Below, piece after piece: positions 41,458 through 50,061 of a DNA stretch of 50,061 nucleotides; positions within the stretch are counted from its first letter, which is position 1; each line of letters begins with the position of its first letter. The notes under the pieces are model-generated. The model had not been told where the DNA came from, did not search any database, and saw only the letters and a program-made list of their open reading frames with translations. The stretch is taken from assembly GCA_003669605.1 (NCBI GenBank), contig QWOP01000069.1:1-50061 (forward strand). Reading direction: 5' to 3'. The translations under genes and the position numbers were made by a program. The stretch is from Planctomycetota bacterium. GTDB lineage: Bacteria > Planctomycetota > Planctomycetia > Pirellulales > UBA1268.

Positions 41458-43431
41458 ATGAGGTACGCGGTATCGTGGATGGTCGTGGGAGTTGTCGGGC
41501 TCGCGGCGACGCTCGGGTGCACCAAGACAAAGCCCGCCGCTGACGCAAGCGCGCAGCAGCCCCCCAAGATCGAGTTCGAAAAGCCCCAGGACTCCACTGC
41601 GGCCGTCGACCGCGCCAATCCCGCCGTCCCAAACCGCCCCGCGCCACCAGCGTCTTCCCCCACCGCGAAGACCTCTGGTGACGGTCCCCCCGGCGCCGGC
41701 AAGTTGCCGGAACTGAGGGCCGCACTCGCTGCTGCCGCTGATGAAGATGGCCGTGTGCTGGCAGTGGATGCGATCGCCGACCTCGGACAGAGCGCCTTTC
41801 CTGCACTCGACGACCTCCTCAAGGCCATGTCCGACGAGAACATCCGACTCCGCTGGCATGCGGCACGGGCCGTCGGTCAGATCGGCGAGGATGCGATCTC
41901 CGCGCTGCCGAAGCTCGTGGCCCTCCTCAAGGACGCCGATCCGGTCGTCGCCACGCAGGCCACCGCAGCCATTGCTGCGATCCGGGCCGATGACAACCGC
42001 AAGACCTTCACTCCCGAGCAGTCCAAGCCCTACAGCGACGCTCTCGACGCCCTGGCAGAATCGACCGTCCACCCCGATGCCAGGGTCCGCCGCGGTGCCC
42101 TGCGGGCAATCACCGTCCTCCAACCCGATCCGGCAAAATTGGCGGAACTGTTCAACCGTCAGTTGAGCGATGCCGATCCGTCGGTGATCATGCCGGCTTT
42201 GATGTCGCTGGCGGACCTCGGCCCCCAGGCTGTACCCCAGTTGATTGAATCTCTCAAAGACCCCAAGGCCCGCTACTGGGCAACCGTGGCCCTGACCGAG
42301 ATCGGCGCAGATGCCGCCCCAGCAGCCGCCGCGCTCACCTCCGCAGCCATGAACGGCGAACCGGAGGAGCGGATGCAGGCCATGCTGGCTCTGGCCGCCA
42401 TCGGTGAGCCGGCCGCAGAGGCCGCCGACGAACTCGCCACGGCTCTGGAATCGTCCGATACCGCTGTTCAATCGTCCGCGGCCTATGCACTTGGCCGGAT
42501 GCGTGTGGCATCCGCAGATGCAGCTCTCGAGAAGGCCTCGACCAATTCCGACGCCTTCCTGGCCAGCATTGCGGCATGGGCCAGAGCGCGGATTCACCCC
42601 GACGACAAGGCCCTGGTGGGTGCTGCAGCGCAGACGCTGACCGCTGCCCTGGGAAGCGATCGGGCCAACACCCGCGTCGCGGCCATGTCGGCACTGGCCG
42701 ATCTCGCCGGCAGCATCGATGACGCGGAAGAGCACCTGCTCGCCGAGAAGTTCGTCACGCTCTTGGAGGACGACAACCCCGGTGTCCGGGCCGCTGCGGC
42801 AACGTCGCTTGTTCGCCTTGGACCGACGGCGATGGCCGCTCTCGAGGGAGCCCTTGAGAAGCCGTCGATCCGCACCCTGGTGATGGAACTCCTCGCCGCC
42901 GGTGGCTCCAAGGCCAAGCCTGCGGTCGACACGTTGATCAAGACGCTTTCCGACACTGATCCGGAGGCCCGCGGCAACGCTGCGGTGGCCCTGGCATCAA
43001 TCGGTACTGATGCCGCCGAGGCCGTGCCGGCCCTCGCCGCACTCCTCGCGGAAAAAGAGGAGGTGAGCGTTCGCTACGCCGCAGCCTATGCCCTGGGGAG
43101 CATCGGTCCGGCTGCCTCATCCACCGCCGAGAGCCTCCGCGGCCTGGCCAAGTCGTCCGACACGCTGATGGCCTCCGTGGCAGTCTGGGCGCTGCTCAAG
43201 ATCGAACCCGGCAACGTTGCTCAGTTCGAAACGGCAGTCCCAGTGCTCCGCAAGGCGCTCCGCAGCGATCGTGATCTCGCCCGTGTGGAGGCCGCCGCGG
43301 CCCTCGGTGACATCGGCAAGGCGGCTTCCAGCGCCATACCGATCCTGGAACTGGTCTGCGAGGACGACCCGGTGGGAGCGGTTCGCAAGGCCGCTGCCGA
43401 AGCCTTGGTGAAAATCAAAGCCGCCCGCTGA
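41458..43431 (+). CDS. HEAT-repeat lipoprotein
   Basis: 657 residues. The N-terminal segment MRYAVSWMVVGVVGLAATLGC is a lipoprotein-type signal with Cys at 21 (the -3/-2 positions Thr-Leu are atypical). A Pro/Ala-rich linker (22-80) leads to an alpha-solenoid of about 14-16 HEAT/PBS-lyase-like repeats to the end, each of the form DPVVATQATAAIAAIRAD or DTDPEARGNAAVALASIG. Such solenoids bind proteins; no ligand can be named. ATG 41458 has GGAG about 8 bases upstream. The gene stands alone and is followed by a methyltransferase-like gene 144 bases on. Confidence 0.82.
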   Translation: MRYAVSWMVVGVVGLAATLGCTKTKPAADASAQQPPKIEFEKPQDSTAAVDRANPAVPNRPAPPASSPTAKTSGDGPPGAGKLPELRAALAAAADEDGRVLAVDAIADLGQSAFPALDDLLKAMSDENIRLRWHAARAVGQIGEDAISALPKLVALLKDADPVVATQATAAIAAIRADDNRKTFTPEQSKPYSDALDALAESTVHPDARVRRGALRAITVLQPDPAKLAELFNRQLSDADPSVIMPALMSLADLGPQAVPQLIESLKDPKARYWATVALTEIGADAAPAAAALTSAAMNGEPEERMQAMLALAAIGEPAAEAADELATALESSDTAVQSSAAYALGRMRVASADAALEKASTNSDAFLASIAAWARARIHPDDKALVGAAAQTLTAALGSDRANTRVAAMSALADLAGSIDDAEEHLLAEKFVTLLEDDNPGVRAAAATSLVRLGPTAMAALEGALEKPSIRTLVMELLAAGGSKAKPAVDTLIKTLSDTDPEARGNAAVALASIGTDAAEAVPALAALLAEKEEVSVRYAAAYALGSIGPAASSTAESLRGLAKSSDTLMASVAVWALLKIEPGNVAQFETAVPVLRKALRSDRDLARVEAAAALGDIGKAASSAIPILELVCEDDPVGAVRKAAAEALVKIKAAR

Positions 43432-43575
43432 CCGAACACTCCCTCGGGAGTGGCCCCTTCTGTCAATTTCTGACGCCGCCGAGGCAGCGGATTGAAGACG
43501 GCCCGATGAGAATCCGATCTCTCCGGTGTGGTCCGGGTTCTTTCCGGACCCGAAAAGCCTGCGGGGGGGTTTGCG

Positions 43576-44130
43576 ATGGCCAAAATGGGGTGGTTTGGGA
43601 AACTCTGGTTGACCCGTTTTTCGAAGCCTGTCGGCGAGCGACCGCTCTACCGCCAGATATTCGACCGCCCCCCGCACCGGATTCTTGAGATCGGCATCGG
43701 CACCCTTGCCCGGACCGAACGGCTCCTCAAACTGCTCCGCGGTTTCGGTGACGATTCGCTCCAGTACGTCGGTCTTGATCGATTCGAGGGCCGTTTGCCA
43801 ACCGATCCGTCCGGTGTCTCCCTCAAGCAGGCCCACCAGCGCCTCAGCCCGTTGGCGAAAGTGCAGTTGGTGCCGGGGAACGCCGATTCGGCGCTGTCCC
43901 GCGTCAGCAACCATCTCGGCACCTTTGATCTGGTGCTGGTGTCTGCCGACAACGACCAGCGGCACATGGAGCGCTCTTGGTTCTTTCTCCAACGCCTCGT
44001 GAGGCCGGAATCGGTGGTCTTCATCGAACCGCTCTCCGCCGCCGGTATCCGACTGGCGTGGCAGCCGCTCGAGCAATCGCGGCTGGCTGATTTGGCATCC
44101 CGCTCGGTGCAGCGCCGGGCTGCCGCCTGA
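43576..44130 (+). CDS. SAM-methyltransferase-like protein of unknown substrate
   Basis: 184 residues. After a basic N-terminus ([13 protein letters not shown]) comes [20 protein letters not shown] (about 35-54), a class I SAM-binding motif [11 protein letters not shown] (motif II-like) and [20 protein letters not shown] (motif IV-like region) follow. No catalytic signature such as NPPY is present, so the target is open, and loss of methyltransferase activity is possible. ATG 43576 is preceded by a G-run; an upstream GTG-type start at 43528 is less likely. The gene is separate from leuC by 161 bases. Confidence 0.65.
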   Translation: MAKMGWFGKLWLTRFSKPVGERPLYRQIFDRPPHRILEIGIGTLARTERLLKLLRGFGDDSLQYVGLDRFEGRLPTDPSGVSLKQAHQRLSPLAKVQLVPGNADSALSRVSNHLGTFDLVLVSADNDQRHMERSWFFLQRLVRPESVVFIEPLSAAGIRLAWQPLEQSRLADLASRSVQRRAAA

Positions 44131-44232
44131 CGGGAATTCCCCGCCACAAAGCAGCGTGGCAGGGCCCCGTGGATCGTCGCGGGAACGGCGGATACATTGC
44201 AGGTCTTGGCGTCCGTTCTGAGGCCGCCTGGC

Positions 44233-44274
44233 CCCCCGTCTTTCCCTTACCGGCCCCCGTCCTTCCCTCACCGG
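44233..44274 (+). repeat. 21-bp tandem duplication upstream of leuC
   Basis: Two adjacent 21-base units (44233-44253 and 44254-44274) beginning CCCCCGTC and ending ACCGG differ at two positions. They are pyrimidine-rich and end 17 bases before the leuC start codon, so they occupy the ribosome-binding region, where no Shine-Dalgarno motif is seen. Confidence 0.65.
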
Positions 44275-44291
44275 ACCCCGGTCCCCACATC

Positions 44292-45701
44292 ATGCCCGCT
44301 CCCGCCCGCACTCTGCTCGACAAGATCTGGGATCACCATCTCGTCTGTGCCCCCGATGGAGAGCAACCGCTGCTCTACATCGACCGCCATCTCGTGCACG
44401 AGGTCACCAGCCCGCAGGCCTTTGAGGGGCTGCGTGTGGCGGGGCGCCGGGTCCGCCGCCCCGAGGCCACCTTCGCCACCCCCGATCACAATATCCCGAC
44501 CACCGACCGCCGGCTCCCGATCGCCGATCCGATCTCCAAGCAGCAGATCGACACACTCCGCTCCAACTGCCGTGATTTCGGGATCCGGCTGTTCGATCTG
44601 GGGGACGCTGACCAAGGGATCGTGCACGTCATCGGCCCTGAATTGGGAATCACACAGCCGGGGATGACGATCGTCTGCGGCGACAGCCACACCGCCACAC
44701 ATGGCGCGATGGGGGCCTTGGCATTTGGCATCGGCACCAGCGAGGTGGAGCACGTCCTCGCCACGCAGACCCTGCGACAGTCGAAGCCGCGGTCGTTCGA
44801 GGTCCGCGTCGATGGCGCACTCCATCCCGGCATCACCGCCAAGGATCTCGTCCTCTACCTCATCGGTCGGCTTTCGACCGAGGGGGGCACCGGCTACGTC
44901 ATCGAATACACCGGCCCCTGCATCCGCCGCCTGGGAATGGAAGAGCGGATGACCGTCTGCAACATGTCGATCGAGGCTGGCGCCCGCGCCGGGATGATTG
45001 CCCCCGATCAGGTGACATACGACTACCTCCGCGGCCGCGACCTGGTTCCGAAGGATTTTGATGCTGCCGTGTCGCGCTGGGAGACGCTGCCGGGCGATCC
45101 GGGGGCCGTCTTTGACCGGGTGGAGGTGTTCTCCGGTGGGGATGTGGTTCCACAGGTGACTTGGGGGACCAATCCAGCCCAGGTCGTCGGTATCGACGCC
45201 ACGGTGCCAGACCCCTCACGGCTCGCCGATCCCAGCGATCGGGCCAGCGCCGCGCGGGCGCTTGAGTACATGGGCCTGACCAGTGGCACCCCGATCGAGG
45301 CGATCCTCCTCGACCGGGTGTTTATCGGTTCGTGCACCAACAGCCGGATCGAGGATCTGCGGGCCGCTGCCCGCGTGGTCCGCGGACAGCGTGTCGCGGC
45401 CAGCGTCCGGGCCATGGTGGTGCCGGGCAGCGGCCGCGTGAAGCGGCAGGCGGAAGCCGAGGGGCTTGATCGTGTGTTCACCGACGCCGGGTTTGAATGG
45501 CGGGAGGCTGGCTGCAGCATGTGTCTGGGAATGAACCCCGACACCCTCGCCCCCGGAGAGCGGTGCGCATCAACCAGCAACCGCAACTTCGAAGGACGCC
45601 AAGGGAAGGGGGGACGGACCCACCTCGTCTCCCCCGCCATGGCCGCCGCCGCTGCGGTCGCAGGCCACTTCACCGACATCCGCCAGTGGCGTTACCTGTG
45701 A
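44292..45701 (+). CDS. leuC: 3-isopropylmalate dehydratase large subunit
   Basis: 469 residues: the aconitase-fold subunit carrying the 4Fe-4S cluster. Visible are [10 protein letters not shown] at the start, [20 protein letters not shown], the first cluster Cys in FIGSCTNSR, and the other two in [30 protein letters not shown] follows at the C-terminus. With LeuD it isomerises 2- to 3-isopropylmalate in leucine synthesis. ATG 44292 gives the family start ([12 protein letters not shown]); the open frame upstream is low complexity. leuD follows after 81 bases. Confidence 0.96.
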   Translation: MPAPARTLLDKIWDHHLVCAPDGEQPLLYIDRHLVHEVTSPQAFEGLRVAGRRVRRPEATFATPDHNIPTTDRRLPIADPISKQQIDTLRSNCRDFGIRLFDLGDADQGIVHVIGPELGITQPGMTIVCGDSHTATHGAMGALAFGIGTSEVEHVLATQTLRQSKPRSFEVRVDGALHPGITAKDLVLYLIGRLSTEGGTGYVIEYTGPCIRRLGMEERMTVCNMSIEAGARAGMIAPDQVTYDYLRGRDLVPKDFDAAVSRWETLPGDPGAVFDRVEVFSGGDVVPQVTWGTNPAQVVGIDATVPDPSRLADPSDRASAARALEYMGLTSGTPIEAILLDRVFIGSCTNSRIEDLRAAARVVRGQRVAASVRAMVVPGSGRVKRQAEAEGLDRVFTDAGFEWREAGCSMCLGMNPDTLAPGERCASTSNRNFEGRQGKGGRTHLVSPAMAAAAAVAGHFTDIRQWRYL

Positions 45702-45782
45702 CCAGCGACCGGTGACCGGGGCCCTTGTCCCCACCGGAAGCGAGCGCCCGCCCAACCGTAGCCTTTTTAGGAGCCTCCGCCC

Positions 45783-46409
45783 GTGCAACCCTTCGTGACC
45801 CACACCGGGACCGTTGCCCCCCTCGACAGGGCCAACGTGGACACCGATCAGATCATCCCCAAGCAGTTCCTCAAGCGGATCGAACGCACCGGTTTCGGCC
45901 AGTTCCTCTTCTTCGATTGGCGCTACCTCCCCGATGGCAGCCCCAACCCGGCGTTTGAACTCAACGTACCCCGCCGCGCCGGCTCGAGTATCCTTCTGGC
46001 GCGGAAGAATTTCGGCTGCGGATCGAGTCGCGAGCACGCTCCATGGGCGCTTTCCGACTACGGTTTTCGGGTTGTCATCGCCCCCACGTTTGCCGACATC
46101 TTCTTCGCGAACTGCTTCCAAAACGCGATGCTCCCGGTGAAGCTCTCGGAGCAGGACGTCGATGAGCTGTTCCGCCGAGCTGCTGCCGCCGAGGCCTGTG
46201 GCACCCCCTACCAATTGACGGTTGATCTGGTGGGCTGCGAAGTCCGGGACGACGACGGCTTTACCAGGCCGTTCAGCGTCGATGGCTTCCGTCGGACCTG
46301 CCTGCTTGAGGGCCTCGACCATATCGCCCTCACCCTTCAGCACCTCGACCAGATCACCGCCTGGGAGAATTCCCATCAACTCGCACCCCTGAAAGCACTC
46401 GATGAATGA
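45783..46409 (+). CDS. leuD: 3-isopropylmalate dehydratase small subunit
   Basis: 208 residues: the swivel domain partner of Leu[16 protein letters not shown] near the N-terminus and the substrate loop [13 protein letters not shown] (about 77-89) are diagnostic, and [17 protein letters not shown] follows. The start is GTG 45783 with AGGAG about 10 bases upstream (45770-45774). Length is normal. The stop overlaps the start of the next, exported protein gene by 8 bases (ATGAATGA), so that gene is translated in the same operon. Confidence 0.96.
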   Translation: MQPFVTHTGTVAPLDRANVDTDQIIPKQFLKRIERTGFGQFLFFDWRYLPDGSPNPAFELNVPRRAGSSILLARKNFGCGSSREHAPWALSDYGFRVVIAPTFADIFFANCFQNAMLPVKLSEQDVDELFRRAAAAEACGTPYQLTVDLVGCEVRDDDGFTRPFSVDGFRRTCLLEGLDHIALTLQHLDQITAWENSHQLAPLKALDE

Positions 46410-47472
46410 GTCGTCAACCACCCGCGGACAGCGTTCCGCCTTGGTGGAGCGGCTCGGGCTGCTGGGGTGGATGGTCTGTCTGGCTTGGGTGATCGCACCG
46501 CCGGCACGCGGCGGGCAGCCGGCAGATTTCGAGGCGGTGACGATTCTCGAGGGGCTGACGGGCCCCGTCCGGCTGGCTGCCTCCCCCACCGGCCAGACGC
46601 TGTATGTCTTGCAGGAGCAGGATGCTGCTGTGATTGGCGTCGATCTTTCCGATCCCTCCAAGCGTTGGACGGCGGTCCCAAAAACACCCGGGCTGACCGC
46701 GGTGGCGATCGGCTGCATCGATTCCAGCACGATCGCGATCGTTGGCCACGGCAGCGAAGAATGGTCGCTTTGCACCCATCGGCTGACGGCACCAGGGACC
46801 GCCGTCGATGCCACGCCGGTGCAGTCGGTGCCGCTGGGGAAGTCCACGGCCAAGGCCTCACTGGTCCGGGTGGTCATCGGTGCGGCGCGAGACTCCCTCG
46901 CCGTTGCCGGGCTCCCGGCACCCATGGCCCCCATCCTCCGCGCCACCGTGACCGGTTCGCGTCTCGGATCGGCATCGACACGCCGTTGCCCACGGGGCTT
47001 CGCTGCCCGGCCAGTGGCGACGATACAGAGCGGATACGGCGAGTGGGGATTCCTGATCCCGGAAGCGGAGGGGGTGTTTTTCTCCTGGTATTCGCCGGGC
47101 GGCACCGAACGGCTCATGCATCTGGCCACCGGGCTCACGAACGTCCGTGATGCAGTCGCCTGCCGCGACAGCGGCCTGCTCTGGGTACTGGCGGGCGAGC
47201 CTGGATCACTTGAGCATCCCGAAGGGCTGTGGCGGCTGGATGCACGCTTCGCCGGCGGTCGTCAGGGAGCCGCTGCGGTGGCCGTCCTTCCTCTGCCAAA
47301 CGCCCAATCGCTCGTCTGCCTCCCGAAGCAATCGATCGCGGTGGCCCTCGGAGGCGACCCCGCGAGGGTGGTGCTGGTGACGCCCCATGACCAGTCCAAC
47401 AAGTCCAACAAGTCCACCGAGCCCACCGAGCCCACTACCGGGACAGAGAGCCAGGAGGTCAAGAATCGATGA
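46402..47472 (+). CDS. Exported beta-propeller-like hypothetical protein
   Basis: 356 residues. A signal-anchor segment ([20 protein letters not shown], about 18-37) precedes a beta-rich body. Repeated strands such as [20 protein letters not shown] and [17 protein letters not shown] resemble a WD40/NHL-like propeller; this is inference from the strand pattern. The tail (about 328-356) is Ser/Thr/Pro/Glu-rich and coded by 9-base repeats. It overlaps leuD by 8 bases and the TPR gene by 4 bases (ATGA), so it is sandwiched in a leucine operon without an obvious metabolic link. A quinoprotein-type enzyme is not supported. Confidence 0.7.
   Translation: MNESSTTRGQRSALVERLGLLGWMVCLAWVIAPPARGGQPADFEAVTILEGLTGPVRLAASPTGQTLYVLQEQDAAVIGVDLSDPSKRWTAVPKTPGLTAVAIGCIDSSTIAIVGHGSEEWSLCTHRLTAPGTAVDATPVQSVPLGKSTAKASLVRVVIGAARDSLAVAGLPAPMAPILRATVTGSRLGSASTRRCPRGFAARPVATIQSGYGEWGFLIPEAEGVFFSWYSPGGTERLMHLATGLTNVRDAVACRDSGLLWVLAGEPGSLEHPEGLWRLDARFAGGRQGAAAVAVLPLPNAQSLVCLPKQSIAVALGGDPARVVLVTPHDQSNKSNKSTEPTEPTTGTESQEVKNR
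47392..47436 (+). repeat. 9-bp tandem repeats coding a Ser/Thr/Glu-Pro tail
   Basis: Five consecutive 9-base units: CAGTCCAAC, AAGTCCAAC, AAGTCCACC, GAGCCCACC, GAGCCCACT. They encode SNK/STE-P repeats near the C-terminus of the preceding protein, and typically arise by replication slippage. Confidence 0.75.
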
Positions 47473-47798
47473 CGATGACACGACGACAGAAGATTGAGGC
47501 ACTCCTCCGCGATGATCCCGACGACATCTTCCTCCGCTACAGCCTGGGGCTGGAACTCGAGGGGGAAGGGGAGTGGGAAGCGGGGCTGTCGATCCTCGAG
47601 ACACTCGCCCGCGGCACGCCACCCTACGTGCCCGCGTTCCAAATGGCGGCGCAACACCTCGCGAAGCGTGACCGCAACGACGAGGCCCGCGCCTGTCTCC
47701 GCGAGGGGATCGAGGCTGCCCGCGGACAGGGTTTGTCGCACGCCGCCGCGGAGATGGCGGAGATGCTCATGGGACTGGGAGAGGCCGGCGAGGGGTGA
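47469..47798 (+). CDS. Small TPR-like protein
   Basis: 109 residues, all helical. DDIFLRYSLGLELEGEGEWEAGLSILETL and VPAFQMAAQHLAKRDRNDEARACLREGIEAA (segments about 18-85) fit two tetratricopeptide repeats with the usual small/large residue pattern. It is probably a cytoplasmic protein-protein interaction module. The ATG overlaps the previous stop (ATGA), so translation is coupled to the propeller-like gene. It converges with bioB after 24 bases. Confidence 0.78.
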   Translation: MTMTRRQKIEALLRDDPDDIFLRYSLGLELEGEGEWEAGLSILETLARGTPPYVPAFQMAAQHLAKRDRNDEARACLREGIEAARGQGLSHAAAEMAEMLMGLGEAGEG

Positions 47799-47822
47799 GC
47801 CCGCGCGGAATTGTCTCTCGAC

Positions 47823-48899
47823 CTACTCTCCGCAGAGCGGTTCGGCAGCCTCGGCGCCACGGGTGATCACGAACCCCAACTCCTCGATCATCCGGTAGTC
47901 GGACTCGGGGAGTTGTCCTTTGGTGGTCAGGTAGTCGCCGACAAACATCGAGTTGGCCGCGTACAACCCCATCGGCTGAAGGCTGCCGAGGTGGATTTCA
48001 CGGCCTCCTGCGATGCGGATCTCCGCACCGGGGTTCACCAAACGCATCATCGCCAAGCCACGCAGGCAATCCCGGGGCGTGAGACGGCTCGATCCCTGGA
48101 GCGGCGTTCCGTCAATGGCATTGAGGAAGTTGAGCGGGATCGACTCCACGGCGAGGAGCCGCAACTCCATCGCCATGTCGACCAGATCGGCCTGCGTTTC
48201 CCCCATCCCCATGATTCCGCCGCTGCACAACTTCAACCCTGCCGCCCTGCAGGCAGCCAGTGTCGCCACCCTGTCGGCATATCCGTGGGTGGTGCAGACC
48301 TCGGGGTAGAAGCGCTCCGAGGTGTTGAGGTTGTGGTTGACCTTGTCGACCCCGGCTTCCGCCAGCCGTGTCGCCTGCTCGGGCGTGAGAAGCCCCAGGC
48401 AGGCGCAGATATTGAGGTCGTAGCGGGCCTTGATTTCCGGCACGATCCGGCAGACGGCATCCATCTCCCGCTCCGTGGGGCCACGGGCGGAGATCACGAT
48501 GCAGAACGTCTTCGACTGCCGCTCGACGGCCAGTCTGGCTCCTTCCAGAAGCTTTGGCGCCGACAGCAGGTTGTAGCGGGGGATCTCGGCATCGGAGACC
48601 TTGGACTGCGAGCAGTAACTGCAATCCTCTGGACAGAGGCCACTCTTGGCGTTCATCAGGAAGAACAACTGCACGGTGTTGCCGAAGTGCCGCTGACGGA
48701 CCCGCCAGGCCGCTGAGAGCACATCGAGCAATTCCTCGTCTGGCGACGCCAGCAGGGCCAAGGCCTCCTCCCGCGTGATGGCTCCTCCTGCGAGCACACG
48801 ATCGGCGATGGCCCCCCAAGACTGCCGGCGCGGCACCGCAGCGGCAACCGGGGTTGCGGGGCGGGACGGGGCTGCTGCCCGGGGCGGGCGAGTGGACAT
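47823..48899 (-). CDS. bioB: Biotin synthase
   Basis: 358 residues from ATG 48899, preceded by GAGGT. This radical-SAM enzyme inserts sulphur into dethiobiotin. The SAM cluster motif CPEDCSYCSQ is present, as are conserved FCIVISARGP, CACLGLL, NHNLNTSERFY, CSGGIMGMGE and the C-terminal MFVGDYLTTKGQ. The first 40 residues are a Pro/Ala-rich extension absent from E. coli BioB. No other biotin gene is near. It is divergent from the secreted protein at the right end. Confidence 0.95.
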   Translation of the reverse strand: MSTRPPRAAAPSRPATPVAAAVPRRQSWGAIADRVLAGGAITREEALALLASPDEELLDVLSAAWRVRQRHFGNTVQLFFLMNAKSGLCPEDCSYCSQSKVSDAEIPRYNLLSAPKLLEGARLAVERQSKTFCIVISARGPTEREMDAVCRIVPEIKARYDLNICACLGLLTPEQATRLAEAGVDKVNHNLNTSERFYPEVCTTHGYADRVATLAACRAAGLKLCSGGIMGMGETQADLVDMAMELRLLAVESIPLNFLNAIDGTPLQGSSRLTPRDCLRGLAMMRLVNPGAEIRIAGGREIHLGSLQPMGLYAANSMFVGDYLTTKGQLPESDYRMIEELGFVITRGAEAAEPLCGE

Positions 48900-49067
48900 G
48901 GGACGGACCTCTGGCAAAGGGGACTGGGCAGGGGGCAGATCGAGATCACGCGAATGTATGCGACTGGGCCCGATCCCGCCAAATCTCGGCTCTGGTGGCC
49001 GCAATCCCTCCGCTTCCCCCCCAGATCGCCCGGGAGTCGGCGTGGTCGGGGCAGGGAGGGAGGTTCA

Positions 49068-49083
49068 CACCACCCCGGTGGTG
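49068..49083. promoter_or_regulatory. Inverted repeat between bioB and the right-end gene
   Basis: CACCACC-CC-GGTGGTG, a perfect 7-bp dyad with a 2-base centre, lies in the 267-base divergent region about 170 bases upstream of bioB and 84 bases before the 49167 start. The short centre suggests a dimeric regulator site rather than a hairpin. No BirA-like motif is recognised. Confidence 0.3.
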
Positions 49084-49166
49084 GCTCAGCGAAATCTTTC
49101 CCCCCCGCACAACCGATATACCCCGGACGACCCTCATCTGTCGGCTCTCCCGAGGAAGCGATTCCC

Positions 49167-50061
49167 ATGGTCCGCATCCGATCCTTCGAAGCCCCACTGG
49201 TCGGCCTCTTGGCAGCGCTGGCGACGTTCTGCGCCCTGGAAGCCCGTGGGGATCAGCCCTATTCAGTGGTTGGTCAGTCGAGCAGCGCCACGGCCGCGAC
49301 CAACCGACGGCCGATCGCGGAACGGATCAAGGCGGCCAATCGCCCCATCGTTCTTTCGTCTGACGCCCAACTCGCCCCCGACCGCGGACTGATCGCGGCC
49401 CTCGGGGGAACATCAGTCCCTCTGGAGGCCGCGGCTCCCACGGCGCCGGCATTCGCAGAGCTCTCCACCGCCGTTCCCACGCTCGCACTCGACGCGTGGG
49501 CGGACGAGCCCTCGCTCGCCGACGCGCCCCTGATACTCCCTCCCCCGGCCGAGGAACCGCTCTCCTCCAACCCCACCACTGCCGACGACGAGAGTGTGGC
49601 CGAGGTGTCAAATCTTGACGCCCAGCCTGGCCTTGGCGAGAGCCCGGAAGGGATCGACAACACGGCGGTGACCGACGCAGGCAGTTTCGAATTGGAATCG
49701 ATTTCCGACGAGGGTGAGTCTCCCGAAGAGACGACGGCCCCGTCCTCTGCGAGCGGCGCAGAAGGAGCAACGCAGGCCGCGTCAACTCCACCGGCGCCCT
49801 TCCCCGGCCAGTCCAGCCAGTCGGCTGCCGGCGGCCAGCGTCGCGGCAATGGCCAATCCGCTCCCCGGCAATCTGCTCGGGTAACACCGCAGCGGCGGGC
49901 AGCACTGCTCGACCGCTTGAAAACGGCTCTGGCCGCCATGCCTCGTCCCCTGGGACTGGTGCCGACCGCCCCGTCGCCAAGGCCACTTGCCGCCGGCCGG
50001 CGATCGACCGGCCAGCATGCGGTGGCTGCCCGACAGGCTCGGGTGCCCACGAAAGCCGTGG
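49167..50061 (+). CDS. Secreted low-complexity protein, 3' end beyond the window
   Basis: An open frame of 298 codons from ATG 49167 to the last base with no stop, so the gene continues to the right. The signal peptide is LVGLLAALATFCALEARG (about 11-28). A short segment NRRPIAERIKAANRPIVLSSD follows, then a long acidic Ser/Pro/Glu/Thr-rich region, then an Arg/Gln/Ala/Pro-rich stretch (about 215-298). No domain is recognised in the visible part. The acidic-then-basic low-complexity pattern is consistent with a surface protein. Weak support comes from AGGAAG about 9 bases upstream (49153-49158). Confidence 0.7.
   Translation, partial: MVRIRSFEAPLVGLLAALATFCALEARGDQPYSVVGQSSSATAATNRRPIAERIKAANRPIVLSSDAQLAPDRGLIAALGGTSVPLEAAAPTAPAFAELSTAVPTLALDAWADEPSLADAPLILPPPAEEPLSSNPTTADDESVAEVSNLDAQPGLGESPEGIDNTAVTDAGSFELESISDEGESPEETTAPSSASGAEGATQAASTPPAPFPGQSSQSAAGGQRRGNGQSAPRQSARVTPQRRAALLDRLKTALAAMPRPLGLVPTAPSPRPLAAGRRSTGQHAVAARQARVPTKAV

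Noticed and set aside
41404..42735. 443-codon minus-strand frame antisense to the HEAT-repeat gene
   Set aside because: The regularity of the HEAT repeats keeps the antisense frame open; the translation is Gly/Arg-rich without motifs.
45570..47138. 522-codon minus-strand frame antisense to leuD and the propeller-like gene
   Set aside because: It runs antisense across two well-supported genes and shows no protein family features.

Overview
The window is about 50 kb of high-G+C bacterial chromosome. It most probably comes from a planctomycete. I infer this from the gene content: DUF1573 and Pro/Ala-rich exported proteins, a nucleotidase-like/multihaem cytochrome fusion, a squalene-type C30 carotenoid gene set, plant-like FabD (GLSLGEY), frequent GTG/TTG starts and many low-complexity secreted proteins. 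I could not run a database search or build a tree, so the phylum call is an inference. There are no IS elements, phage genes or CRISPR arrays, and this looks like core chromosome.

Layout. (1) 0.1-3.4 kb, minus: two 3'-5' exoribonucleases, a YhaM-like OB/HD protein followed by RNase R. (2) 3.6-8.1 kb, plus: a eukaryote/archaeal-type prolyl-tRNA synthetase, a DUF1573 exported protein and a nucleotidase-like tetrahaem cytochrome. (3) 8.2-25.2 kb, almost entirely minus: in transcription order tRNA-Arg(ACG), ruvC-ruvA-ruvB, rpmF-fabD-fabG, a 619-base gap with repeats, acpP-fabF, a secretin-like exported protein, a ketosynthase homologue without its catalytic Cys, then nusA-infB-rbfA-(degenerate HhH glycosylase-like gene)-yebC. 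This joins Holliday-junction resolution, type II fatty-acid synthesis and translation/transcription factors on one strand. (4) 25.3-28.3 kb, minus: a large LplT-like transporter/acyltransferase/AMP-ligase-like fusion.

(5) 28.5-34.7 kb, plus: a Tyr/Pro/Ala-rich exported protein with a good terminator. It is followed by a strong promoter overlapped by a triple TGGTCA operator-like element, then four genes resembling staphyloxanthin crtN, crtP, an acyltransferase (CrtO role) and crtQ. (6) 34.7-41.1 kb: purE-purK (minus), Sua5/TsaC (plus), a TIGR01777 epimerase (minus), an MFS transporter (plus) and an exported hypothetical (minus). (7) 41.4-47.8 kb, plus: a HEAT-repeat lipoprotein, a methyltransferase-like protein, and leuC-leuD-propeller-like-TPR with short overlaps. 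(8) 47.8-50 kb: bioB (minus) and the 5' part of a secreted low-complexity protein running off the right edge.

The most interesting items are the carotenoid cluster with its operator-bearing promoter, the ketosynthase with Glu in place of the nucleophilic Cys, the degenerate EndoIII-like protein in the nusA operon, the cytochrome fusion with eroded metal-site motifs, and the repeat array between fabG and acpP.
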